Assembly: GCA_014879535.1 (NCBI GenBank)
Contig: JACSRX010000049.1
Span: forward strand, 1 to 57,641
Reading direction: 5' to 3'
Length of the DNA stretch: 57,641 nucleotides
Origin: Chthoniobacterales bacterium
GTDB lineage: Bacteria; Verrucomicrobiota; Verrucomicrobiia; Chthoniobacterales; JACTMZ01
Shown: piece after piece, positions 51,130 to 57,641 of the stretch
Numbering within the stretch: the first letter of the stretch is position 1
Layout: the number at the start of each line of letters is the position of its first letter
Made by a program: the position numbers and the translations under genes
The notes under the pieces: generated by a model
Database searches by the model: none
What the model was told of the DNA's origin: nothing
The model's input: the letters and a program-made list of their open reading frames with translations, nothing else

Positions 51130-52389
51130 ATGGACATCGCCTGGGTCGAGTGGATCAACGTGCTTTTCCGTTTCACGCACGTGCTTGCCGGCATCATGTG
51201 GATCGGAAACTCCCTGCTCTTCACATGGATGGAGCTGAACCTGATCCCGCCGGGGAAGAAGGACAAGGACCCCGACCTGCTCGGCACGCTGGACATGCTG
51301 CACGGCGGCGGCGTCTTCCACATGGAGAAGCGCGTGATGCACGCCGACGGCATCCCCGAGCGGCTGCACTGGTTCAAATGGCAGTCCTACACGACATGGA
51401 TGACGGGGTTCGTGCTCCTTTCCGCGCTGTTCTGGACGAACGGCTCGACGCTGCTCGACGCCACGCGGACCTCGATCACGCCCGGGACGGCGGTGCTGTT
51501 CAGCCTTGCGGGCCTTGTCGGCGGCTGGCTGGTGTATGACGGCATCTGGCGGTCGCCGCTCGGCAGGAAGCCGGTGCTGGCCGCGGCGGTGAGCCTGCTG
51601 GCGCTGTTCACGGCGGCGCATTTCTACGGCCAGATCTTCAACGGCCGCGCCCTGTTCCTGCAGATCGGCGCGATGATGGGCACGTTCATGTCGGCCAACG
51701 TGTTCGTGCACATCATGGGCAACCAGCACAAGTTCATGCGCTCGCTGCGGAGCGGGATGCCCTACGACCCGAAGTTCGGGAAGAACGCGAAGTCGCGTTC
51801 GATGCACAACCACTACATGACGTTCCCGGTGATCTTCCTGATGTTGAGCGCGCACTTCCCGCGGCTCTACGCGGCGGACTGGAACGTGCCGATCCTCGTC
51901 GTGGTGGTGCTGGCGCTCATGACCGTGAAGCACCTGATGAACTCGCGGTATCATTTCAAATACTGGCTGCTGTGGATCTTCGCCACCGTGGCCATGGCCG
52001 CGCACCTGATCGGCATCTTCCTGCACCTTCCGCCTCCGGGCGTGCTCATGGCGAACGCCGCGCCGCAGGATCCGGCCGTCATCGCGGGCAGGACACTTTT
52101 CCAGACCCAGACCTGCGCGACCTGCCACATGGAGGGTTCCGTGCAGCTCGCGCCTTCGCTGCACGGCATCTACGGCACCGAGCAGGAGCTGGCGGACGGA
52201 TCGAGGATCCTCGTGGACGACCACTACCTGCGCACGTCGATCCTCACGCCGGAGGCGCACATCGTGAAGGGCTACGCGCCGGCGATGCCGTCGTTTGCCG
52301 GCCGGCTCAACGACGAGCAGATTTCGGACCTCATCGCCTACATCCGCTCGCTGTCGCCGCCGCGGGAGGCGGGGGCGGCGGCGCATTAA
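51130..52389 (+). CDS. PuuD-like membrane protein with C-terminal cytochrome c domain
   Basis: A 419-residue protein. The N-terminal 310 residues have about eight membrane helices and resemble the PuuD (urate hydroxylase, 'urate oxidase N-terminal') family, with AGIMWIGNSLLFTWMELNL near the start and RSMHNHYMTFPVIFLMLSAH. The C-terminus is a cytochrome c domain with the haem-binding CATCH at 329-333 and a likely axial Met in YAPAMPSFAG. No purine-degradation genes are near, so urate may not be the substrate; an electron-transfer role is the safer reading. The ATG at 51130 follows the heptad repeats directly. Confidence 0.82.
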   Translation: MDIAWVEWINVLFRFTHVLAGIMWIGNSLLFTWMELNLIPPGKKDKDPDLLGTLDMLHGGGVFHMEKRVMHADGIPERLHWFKWQSYTTWMTGFVLLSALFWTNGSTLLDATRTSITPGTAVLFSLAGLVGGWLVYDGIWRSPLGRKPVLAAAVSLLALFTAAHFYGQIFNGRALFLQIGAMMGTFMSANVFVHIMGNQHKFMRSLRSGMPYDPKFGKNAKSRSMHNHYMTFPVIFLMLSAHFPRLYAADWNVPILVVVVLALMTVKHLMNSRYHFKYWLLWIFATVAMAAHLIGIFLHLPPPGVLMANAAPQDPAVIAGRTLFQTQTCATCHMEGSVQLAPSLHGIYGTEQELADGSRILVDDHYLRTSILTPEAHIVKGYAPAMPSFAGRLNDEQISDLIAYIRSLSPPREAGAAAH

Positions 52390-52400
52390 TATCCGCGCCC

Positions 52401-52482
52401 GGTAGGGCCGGCTGGCCCCAGCCGGCCTTTGCCTTGGGCATGCGACGTCATCTCCCGGTCCGCTGAGCCAGCGGACCCTACC
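52401..52482. repeat. Inverted pair of REP palindromes (BIME-like), upstream of the transposase
   Basis: Two REPs face each other: 52401-52427 on plus (GGTAGGG, then arms CCGGCTGG/CCAGCCGG) and 52457-52482 on minus (GGTAGGG, then arms TCCGCTGG/CAGCGGA). Each is itself a palindrome. They lie 12 bases after the PuuD-like stop and 54 bases before the transposase ATG. Confidence 0.85.
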
Positions 52483-52536
52483 GGGGGAAGCGATCCGGGC
52501 TCGCCTCCGGATCATCTTCCCGTGAAAACTTCCCCC

Positions 52537-52995
52537 ATGAGCCATCCGCATCGCAAGCGGTTGTCCCACGAGACTCCGCTCGGCATTCCTCCGGAGGACT
52601 CCATGTTCTTCATCACAATATGTGCTGCAGCACGAGGCACTGATTCTCTTGTGCGCAATGGATGCGGCGGGTTCCTGATCGAGACAGTCCGGCATCGCCA
52701 TGAAACCGGCATCTGGTGGTGCCGTGTGTTTGTGGTCATGCCAGACCATGTGCATGGACTCATCCGGTTTCCCTCCACGGAGCACGCGATGTCCGGGGCC
52801 GTTCAGGATTTCAAAAAATTCACCGCCCGAAACTTGGGCATCCGATGGCAGAGGGATTTTTTCGACCATCGCCTGAGGCACGAGGAATCGGAACGCGAAA
52901 AGGCCGATTACATTCTGCGCAATTCCGAGCGGGCTGGTTTGGTGGATCGTTGGGAGAGCTGGCCGTTTGTCTTCATTGCCCAAGATGCGATTTGA
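52537..52995 (+). CDS. REP-associated tyrosine transposase (RAYT)
   Basis: A 152-residue HUH/Y1 single-strand transposase. The metal-binding HUH motif is H71-V-H73 in MPDHVHGLI. The nucleophile is probably Y125 in ADYILRNSERAGL, in the usual WQRDFFDHRLRHEE...Y order. These enzymes cut and move REP palindromes in other bacteria. The ATG at 52537 gives a normal-length protein; an in-frame GTG at 52522 is less likely. It is flanked on both sides by inverted REP pairs, the expected substrate, and so looks like an active or recently active domesticated element. Confidence 0.9.
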   Translation: MSHPHRKRLSHETPLGIPPEDSMFFITICAAARGTDSLVRNGCGGFLIETVRHRHETGIWWCRVFVVMPDHVHGLIRFPSTEHAMSGAVQDFKKFTARNLGIRWQRDFFDHRLRHEESEREKADYILRNSERAGLVDRWESWPFVFIAQDAI

Positions 52996-53033
52996 TATGC
53001 CGCGCCGCGATGCCAGAGCCATCTTGCCGCCTC

Positions 53034-53117
53034 GGTAGGGCCGACTGGCCTCAGCCGGCCTTGGCCTTGGGCGCGGCGGCGCCAACTCCCGGGCGGCTCG
53101 GGCCAGCCGCCCCTACC
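53034..53117. repeat. Inverted pair of REP palindromes, downstream of the transposase
   Basis: REP copies at 53034-53060 (plus) and 53092-53117 (minus; arms GCGGCTGG/CGAGCCGC). Same head GGTAGGG and a flanking CCGGGGAA on the inverted copy. Together with the 52401 pair they bracket the RAYT gene. Confidence 0.85.
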
Positions 53118-53145
53118 GGGGAAGGGTGCTGTTGATTTCCCTCTT

Positions 53146-53229
53146 GGTAGGGTCGGCTGGCCCCAGCCGACCTCCACCTTGTGCGGTGCGACATCAACGC
53201 CCGGCCCGCTGGGGCCAGCGGGCCCTACC
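53146..53229. repeat. Inverted pair of REP palindromes
   Basis: Copies at 53146-53172 (plus; arms TCGGCTGG/CCAGCCGA) and 53203-53229 (minus; arms CCCGCTGG/CCAGCGGG). Spacing from head to head matches the preceding pair, so the two pairs look like repeated units. The next gene's stop is 8 bases away. Confidence 0.85.
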
Positions 53230-53236
53230 GATGCAC

Positions 53237-54529
53237 TCACACCACCACGCCCGCGGGCGCGCTCGACGGGCGCGGGAGGAGGTTGGCGACGAAGCTGACG
53301 AGGAATCCGAGCGCGCCGAGCGCGAGGAGCGCGGCACCAAAGGCGGACACCATGCCCGCGCCGGTCCAGACGCCAGCGAGGAGCAGGGCGGTCCCGAAGG
53401 CATACACGCCGAAGGCGGCGGGCAGCAGGCGTTCGGGAAGACCGCGCCCCGGGGCATCGCCGCCCTGGAGATCCTGCAATTGGAAGAGGATGCCGAGGAG
53501 GCCCGGGATCGCCGCGGCAAACACGGCGGTGAGCGCCACGGTCCAGTCGAGTGCCCCGATCGTCACCGGCATCGGAACCAGCGGCGCCGCGTCCGCAGGG
53601 ACGGACGGCGGGAGGCGGAGGCGTTCCCCGGCGTCGTGGATGAGCAGGAGCGCGGCCATGGGGATCATCCACACCGCGGCGCGGAGCATGCGCACCCCGC
53701 AGGACAGCGCGCCGCGGCGGCGCTCGAGCAGGTTCCGGAAATCGGAGAGGTAAATGAGCGCCCCGGCGATCAGGATCACGGCGCAGAAGACCAGGAACGC
53801 GGGCGGACCGAAGGTGGCCGCAGCGAAGACCCATGCCACGCCCGCGTTGAGGACCGCCAAGGCATACCATGCGGCATGTGTGCGGTCGGGTTGGATGCCG
53901 AGCGACCGCGGGGTCACGCGCAGGGCGAGCCCGAGGATGGTGTTGAAAAGCACGCCCGCCGCGAGCAGCACCACGATGCCCGCACTCCAGCCGGTGCCCT
54001 CGAGCGGGGCCAGCGGTGTTTGTGCGGCGAATGGCGGACCCAGCAGAAGCGCCGCGGCCAGCCAGACCATCATGGTGCTGAGATAGCACGCGGCGACATC
54101 GGGCCTTTCCATCCGGCGGAGCGTCCGTGCCACGTTGACGATGAAGATGGCGCCGCCGCAGGCCATGAGACCACCGCCCCATGCGGCCTGGGGAAGCTCG
54201 GGCACGAAGGGCAGGAGCAGGACGACCAGGAGGCCGGCGAGGTGGAAGCCGTATTGGATATACGCCGCCTGGGTGCTGCAGAGCGGAAGGCCGAAGACCT
54301 GTGGCAACGCCCAATAGACGGCGCCATACACCGCCGGGAGGCCGAAGCCGAAAAGCAGCAGGGAAATCCATGCCTGCCCGTGCCCGGTGAGCGTCTTGGC
54401 GAGAAGGAATCCCGGCTGCACGGCGAGCAGGAGGCCGGCAAGGACGAGGAACACCAGCGAGGTGACGATGAACAGGATGGCCCCGGCCGGGGTGACCGGA
54501 CCGCCCTGGGGCGATTCAGGGGAACTCAT
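53237..54529 (-). CDS. Polytopic membrane protein, haem-copper oxidase subunit I-like
   Basis: A 430-residue protein from the ATG at 54529 with about twelve membrane helices. The segment HGQAWISLLLFGFGLPAVYG followed by YWALPQVFGL is reminiscent of cbb3-type oxidase subunit I. However, the set of six His ligands for haems and CuB is not present; only a few scattered His are seen. It may be an oxidase-derived membrane protein or belong to an NnrS-like group. It is flanked by REP clusters on both sides and stands near the PuuD-like cytochrome c gene. Confidence 0.6.
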   Translation of the reverse strand: MSSPESPQGGPVTPAGAILFIVTSLVFLVLAGLLLAVQPGFLLAKTLTGHGQAWISLLLFGFGLPAVYGAVYWALPQVFGLPLCSTQAAYIQYGFHLAGLLVVLLLPFVPELPQAAWGGGLMACGGAIFIVNVARTLRRMERPDVAACYLSTMMVWLAAALLLGPPFAAQTPLAPLEGTGWSAGIVVLLAAGVLFNTILGLALRVTPRSLGIQPDRTHAAWYALAVLNAGVAWVFAAATFGPPAFLVFCAVILIAGALIYLSDFRNLLERRRGALSCGVRMLRAAVWMIPMAALLLIHDAGERLRLPPSVPADAAPLVPMPVTIGALDWTVALTAVFAAAIPGLLGILFQLQDLQGGDAPGRGLPERLLPAAFGVYAFGTALLLAGVWTGAGMVSAFGAALLALGALGFLVSFVANLLPRPSSAPAGVVV

Positions 54530-54594
54530 GGATTCTTGCGGACAGCGCCGCATTGGAAATCTTCAGGCGGCAAAGGACAAGGTTGATGTTCCTT

Positions 54595-54646
54595 GGTAGG
54601 GCCGCGTGGCCCACGCGGCCGGTCGGCTGGGCCAGCCGACCCTACC
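54595..54646. repeat. Abutting inverted REP pair
   Basis: Copies at 54595-54620 (plus; arms CCGCGTGG/CCACGCGG) and 54621-54646 (minus; arms TCGGCTGG/CCAGCCGA) touch with no spacer, unlike the other pairs. They lie 65 bases upstream of the polytopic membrane gene's ATG. Confidence 0.85.
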
Positions 54647-54732
54647 GGGGGAAAACACATGACGATGCGGAAAGCTTTCCACTCGCCGGGAACAGTTCTT
54701 TCATGCATGCGGCCGGTCCAGTTTCCTGCTGC

Positions 54733-54855
54733 GGTAGGGCCGGCTGGCCTCAGCCGGCCTCTGCGGCTTGCGTGCGGGTGCCAACTTCCGGTCCGCTGGG
54801 CCAGCGGACCCTACCGGGGAAAGGATCGCGGCGGGTCCGGAGGCCCCGCCCTACC
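54733..54855. repeat. Cluster of three REP palindromes
   Basis: Copies at 54733-54759 (plus), 54790-54815 (minus) and a shorter minus copy at 54831-54855 (head GGTAGGG, arms GCGGG/CCCGC). They fill most of the 424-base gap between the polytopic membrane gene and the PEP-CTERM gene; no gene is seen in that gap. Confidence 0.8.
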
Positions 54856-54899
54856 AGCAAAGGCACAAGGTCTCGACTGCTGTGCACGCGGCCGGTGGG

Positions 54900-54930
54900 C
54901 AAAAAGAAAGGGCGCCCGCAGGCGCCCTTC
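54900..54930 (-). terminator. Rho-independent terminator of the PEP-CTERM gene
   Basis: On the minus strand a GC-rich hairpin (AAGGGCGCC, loop TGCG, GGCGCCCTT) is followed by TCTTTTT. It lies 24-54 bases after the PEP-CTERM stop, the textbook position. Confidence 0.85.
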
Positions 54931-54953
54931 CCAGTATAAACAACCAATCTGTC

Positions 54954-55601
54954 TTACGCGCGCTTGCGGCGGCGGACCATGTATCCACCGAAGGCCGCGG
55001 CGCTGATCGCCAACAGGGCGTAGGTCGAAGGCTCGGGAACGGTCGTGAAACCGTTGCCACCCGCCGCGCCATCACCCGAGGTGAAGGTGTTGTCCGGCAA
55101 GGAGCCGCCAACGCTCTCGGTCTCGCTGTAAATGTCAATCAGCCCTCCGTCAGAAGGAACAAGGTAAAGCCCATCGCGGTAGAAGAAGCCCACGGTTCCA
55201 AGTCCCGGAGCCACACTGTTTGTGGTGAGTGTGGTGTATCCGACAAGGAGAAGTTGGCTTCCCGTGGTGACGCCACCCGTCAGGTTGAACGTGATCGCAC
55301 CGTTACCGTAGCCGTCGCCGCCAGAGTTGTCGTTTGCAAAGAACCCGACACGGGTGGCACCCGTGGGTGCGAACGAATTGGTGAGATTCGAAAACAGCAG
55401 GTTCAGATCCCCGAGGCTCGCCCATGTGTTGCCATTGGTCATTGCCAAGACGTTGAGGAGACCACCATTAGCGAAGAAGTTGGTGCTGATGTTTGGTGTT
55501 GCATACATCTGGCCGACTCCGAAGTTGATGGTGACGCTGGCGGAAGCTGCCTGAATGGCGAGAACCGCAGCAACTGCTGTTGCGATTAGTGTTTTTTTCA
55601 T
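54954..55601 (-). CDS. PEP-CTERM sorting domain protein
   Basis: A 215-residue exported protein. The signal peptide is KKTLIATAVAAVLAIQAASA. The mature part is Gly/Asn/Thr-rich and beta-like. The C-terminus is a full PEP-CTERM signal: VPEPSTYALLAISAAAFGGY and then basic residues (RRRKR), which is recognised by an exosortase and anchors or releases the protein at the cell surface. The exosortase (epsH/xrtA-like) is not in the window. A strong terminator follows the gene. Confidence 0.93.
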   Translation of the reverse strand: MKKTLIATAVAAVLAIQAASASVTINFGVGQMYATPNISTNFFANGGLLNVLAMTNGNTWASLGDLNLLFSNLTNSFAPTGATRVGFFANDNSGGDGYGNGAITFNLTGGVTTGSQLLLVGYTTLTTNSVAPGLGTVGFFYRDGLYLVPSDGGLIDIYSETESVGGSLPDNTFTSGDGAAGGNGFTTVPEPSTYALLAISAAAFGGYMVRRRKRA

Positions 55602-55664
55602 GGGTTTGGGACAGTTGGTTGGTATTGCTGAGTTTACTGATGTTATGTTATTGGCGCGCTACTT

Positions 55665-56771
55665 TTAGGGAGCAATCGTGATTGTGTTGGTCCAGAACTG
55701 ACTGCCCGTGGCGTTGTTGGAGGCCTTGCGGATGATGTAGCCGATGGCGGCGGGAATCACGTTTGTGCCGACGTTATTTGTCCCAGTCGCGGTGCTTGCC
55801 CACTGATTGGTCGGGCCGGCAGAGACATAGTAGTATGTCGTCGAGGGAGCTTTGTTTGTCCCGATCGTTGCGTTGTTGATGAGGAGCAGTAGATCGCGGC
55901 GAGCACCGCCTGTGAAGCCTCCGCTGGGCATGAAAGCACCGCTGGCGATCAACCCGAGGTTGTCGAGGGTGATGTCGACCGGGCGTCCGAGAGAGACGTA
56001 GTTGTCATTCGGCGCACCGGAGGTGCTGTCGAGTTGAACGACTGTGGCTCCCACGTTGACGTTTCCAGCCACGGTGGTTTTCAGATTTGTTGCCGCGTTG
56101 GTGGGGTTGCGCACAATGAAATACGAATCAGGAAGAATCGCGGTATTGTTGACGTTCGTCGTTCCAGTCGCAGTGCTGCGCCAGTAGGAGACTGCAGGGT
56201 TGGTCGGGTCAGACGCGTTCGTTACAAAGAAGTAGGTCGCAGTCGGGGCACGATTGATGCCGGTCCCTACAACGTTCGGGGTCAGGATTTGAGTGCGGCG
56301 GTTGCCACCCGTTGTTCCGCTGGGAGTGAAGGCCACGTTCTGGTCAGCGGCCGGGTAGAGTTCACCGAGCGTCCAGTAAGGCACGACTTTCACCGACGTG
56401 CCATTGGTGAGGCCGGTCGGGGAGATGCCGTTGTCCACGAGGGTGATCGAGTTGCTGGTGTTGCTGGCAACGTCGAAGATGATGCCGGCTTGGGTGCCAC
56501 CCGCGGCCTGCACGTAGTGGGGCGTGGTGGTGAGGCTGCCGAAGCCCGGGGACGGGTCGAAGGTCAGCGTGAAGTTCGAGAGCGTGGTGACGCCGCCTTG
56601 GAAGACCGGGGCCTTGGTGAGCGGAGCGGCAATGATGGTGTCCGAACCGACCGGCGTGTCAATCGTCATGAACCCGACGGGATCCGTCGTGGCGGTCGTT
56701 TGGGCGTGAAGGCTCGCCGCGGCGACAAGCATGGACGCAACAGCGGTGATGGAGGGACGGAGGATGTTCAT
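55665..56771 (-). CDS. Secreted protein of a Verrucomicrobiota paralogous family (TIGR02597-like)
   Basis: A 368-residue exported protein from the ATG at 56771 with a signal peptide (ITAVASMLVAAASLHAQ). The mature part opens TTATTDPVGFMTIDTPVGSD and contains NRRTQILTPNVVGTG and GGARRDLLLLINNATIGTNK, two similar halves that end with ...YYYV/YFFV and WASTATGTNN/WRSTATGTTN. The internal duplication is visible. This matches what I remember of the TIGR02597 family, a paralogous set typical of this phylum. Role unknown. It sits 63 bases upstream of the PEP-CTERM gene on the same strand. Confidence 0.8.
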   Translation of the reverse strand: MNILRPSITAVASMLVAAASLHAQTTATTDPVGFMTIDTPVGSDTIIAAPLTKAPVFQGGVTTLSNFTLTFDPSPGFGSLTTTPHYVQAAGGTQAGIIFDVASNTSNSITLVDNGISPTGLTNGTSVKVVPYWTLGELYPAADQNVAFTPSGTTGGNRRTQILTPNVVGTGINRAPTATYFFVTNASDPTNPAVSYWRSTATGTTNVNNTAILPDSYFIVRNPTNAATNLKTTVAGNVNVGATVVQLDSTSGAPNDNYVSLGRPVDITLDNLGLIASGAFMPSGGFTGGARRDLLLLINNATIGTNKAPSTTYYYVSAGPTNQWASTATGTNNVGTNVIPAAIGYIIRKASNNATGSQFWTNTITIAP

Positions 56772-56780
56772 ACTGTGTGC

Positions 56781-56808
56781 AAGGTAACGGGGTTTCAAAG
56801 GGTGTCAA
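56781..56808 (-). promoter_or_regulatory. Candidate promoter for the secreted-protein gene
   Basis: On the minus strand TTGACA (56808-56803) and TACCTT (56786-56781) are 16 bases apart, 9 bases before the ATG at 56771. The -35 is a perfect match and the -10 is weak, so this is tentative. Confidence 0.3.
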
Positions 56809-56936
56809 AAGGTTTTTTCACGAAATTTTTGTAACAGTTCCACAGGGTGCGCACAAGGGTGGAATCAAGGGAAGGAAAAAAGGCTGGAAAGCGAAGCGCG
56901 GCCTCGCGTCGCTCTCCTCCCCCCTTCCCCGCCCGC

Positions 56937-57604
56937 TCAGTATCCATAAGACTTGGCGCGGCGCGCCATGTCGGGCGGTTCGATGCCGCCGTAGGGGATG
57001 GCGGCGGGTTTGGCGGCGCGGGCGCGGTTGAGGGCCTCGGGGGGATCGGCCACGTCGAGGGCGGTGTCGTGCAGCAGTTCCGCGCCCTGGCTCCCGGCGA
57101 CGACGGCGCGGAGGTTGTCGAGGGCGGGCTGCGGATCCCCGCCGGCGCGCAGGGTCTGGCGCAGGGCCACCATGGCGTCGCCGGCCGGGGTGCTTGTCGG
57201 CACGTTCCCGGCCTCGGCCCCGGCGAGCTGGAGCTTGGCGGCGATCACGGCGGCGCTCGTCCACGGCTGCTGCCGGTGGAGTCCGCCGAGCAGGCTGCGC
57301 TGGGCCTCGGCATTGCGGCCGAGCTCGCGCAGCAGGTCGCCCTGGAAGAACCACACGGTGCCGTTGGAAAATTCGGCGGAGGTCGCGTCGGCAAGGAGGA
57401 GCAGGGCCGCGTCGCCGGAAGCCCCGGTGCTGCCACCGGGCAGCGCGCGCGCCTGCCAGCGATCCAAGGCCAGCAGGAGATTGGCGTCGGCGATGTTGTC
57501 CCCGCGGTTCAGGGCCTCGCGGGCGGAGCGACGCACCATGTCCTGGTCGCTGCGCCGGAGGGCGACCTCGGCGAGGACGATGTCGCCGCCGTGGACGGCG
57601 GGGT
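56937..57604 (-). CDS. Helical repeat (TPR-like) protein, N-terminus cut by contig end
   Basis: The C-terminal 222 residues of a larger protein; the frame runs into adapter sequence at 57605. The visible part is Ala/Leu/Arg-rich and helical, in units such as SAREALNRGDNIADANLLLA and FFQGDLLRELGRNAEAQRSL that resemble TPR repeats. It ends AAIPYGGIEPPDMARRAKSY. No catalytic motif is seen. An internal ATG at 57539 could be mistaken for the start, but coding sequence continues upstream of it. Confidence 0.6.
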
Positions 57605-57641
57605 CTGTCTCTTATACACATCTGACGCTGCCGACGACGGA
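57605..57641. other. Nextera (Tn5) sequencing adapter, not genomic
   Basis: The 19-base Tn5 mosaic end CTGTCTCTTATACACATCT lies at 57605-57623, followed by GACGCTGCCGACGA (57624-57637), together the complement of the Nextera read-1 adapter. The last four bases (CGGA) would then be the start of an index. On the minus strand this yields the false N-terminus MCIRDR. Confidence 0.97.

Noticed and set aside
51112-53085. Open minus-strand frame of 657 codons across the PuuD-like and RAYT genes
   Set aside because: Its translation passes through REP repeats (WLSGPGD-like text) and is antisense to two genes with clear motifs.
56818-57621. Minus-strand protein beginning MCIRDR
   Set aside because: The start lies in adapter sequence and the remainder is an Arg/Pro-rich shadow of the helical-repeat gene in another frame.

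Overview
This window looks like a draft contig from a member of the phylum Verrucomicrobiota. It is high-GC. Supporting marks are a PEP-CTERM surface protein, a secreted protein of a paralogous family I associate with Verrucomicrobiota, a very large secreted lamin-tail/CotH/beta-strand-repeat protein, a eukaryote-type UDP-glucose pyrophosphorylase beside hisS-aspS, and GGTAGGG-type palindromic intergenic repeats with a REP-associated transposase. The genus cannot be fixed from this. The last 37 bases (57605-57641) are Nextera library adapter, so the right edge is a contig end and not biology.

Region A (1-11401, minus strand) is the most unusual part. It is one tightly packed operon of at least seven genes, several joined by ATGA overlaps: an FHA/zinc-ribbon/P-loop GTPase, a GTPase-associated (GAP1-like) membrane protein, a 1021-residue single-pass coiled-coil protein, a GYF-domain membrane protein, a MotA/TolQ/ExbB-type proton-channel subunit, an ExbD-like transmembrane helix fused to a trypsin-like protease, and a second ExbD-like protein that runs off the left edge. 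I infer an envelope-spanning machine that couples nucleotide switching and phosphopeptide sensing to proton flow and proteolysis, possibly for defence or stress.

Region B (11695-18123, plus) is a run of small membrane and secreted proteins, mostly unknown. They overlap or nearly touch, and among them are an EEP-family phosphodiesterase, an ICMT-like methyltransferase, an HPP protein and a lysophospholipid-acyltransferase-like enzyme. Region C (18168-26772) has cytochrome bd oxidase cydAB, an unusual permease-thioesterase fusion, thymidine phosphorylase, a half-length aldehyde dehydrogenase and GDP-fucose synthase. Region D (26769-31495) has a conserved unknown protein, part of a sugar ABC transporter (binding protein plus one permease) and a prepilin peptidase.

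Region E (31727-43168) is housekeeping: a STAS/PP2C partner-switching pair followed directly by grpE-dnaJ, hisS-aspS-UGPase, recF, and rsmE-bioD. Region F (43340-57604) is accessory: the giant CotH protein, a GNAT enzyme, an Imm5-like protein, an ABC ATPase whose N-terminus runs through an intergenic repeat, a PuuD-like cytochrome c membrane protein, the RAYT transposase among twelve REP palindromes, a polytopic oxidase-like membrane protein, the PEP-CTERM protein, another secreted protein and a truncated protein at the contig end.

Many long open frames lie antisense to these genes because of the GC content; they were not accepted. I saw no rRNA, no CRISPR array and no tRNA that I could support by eye.
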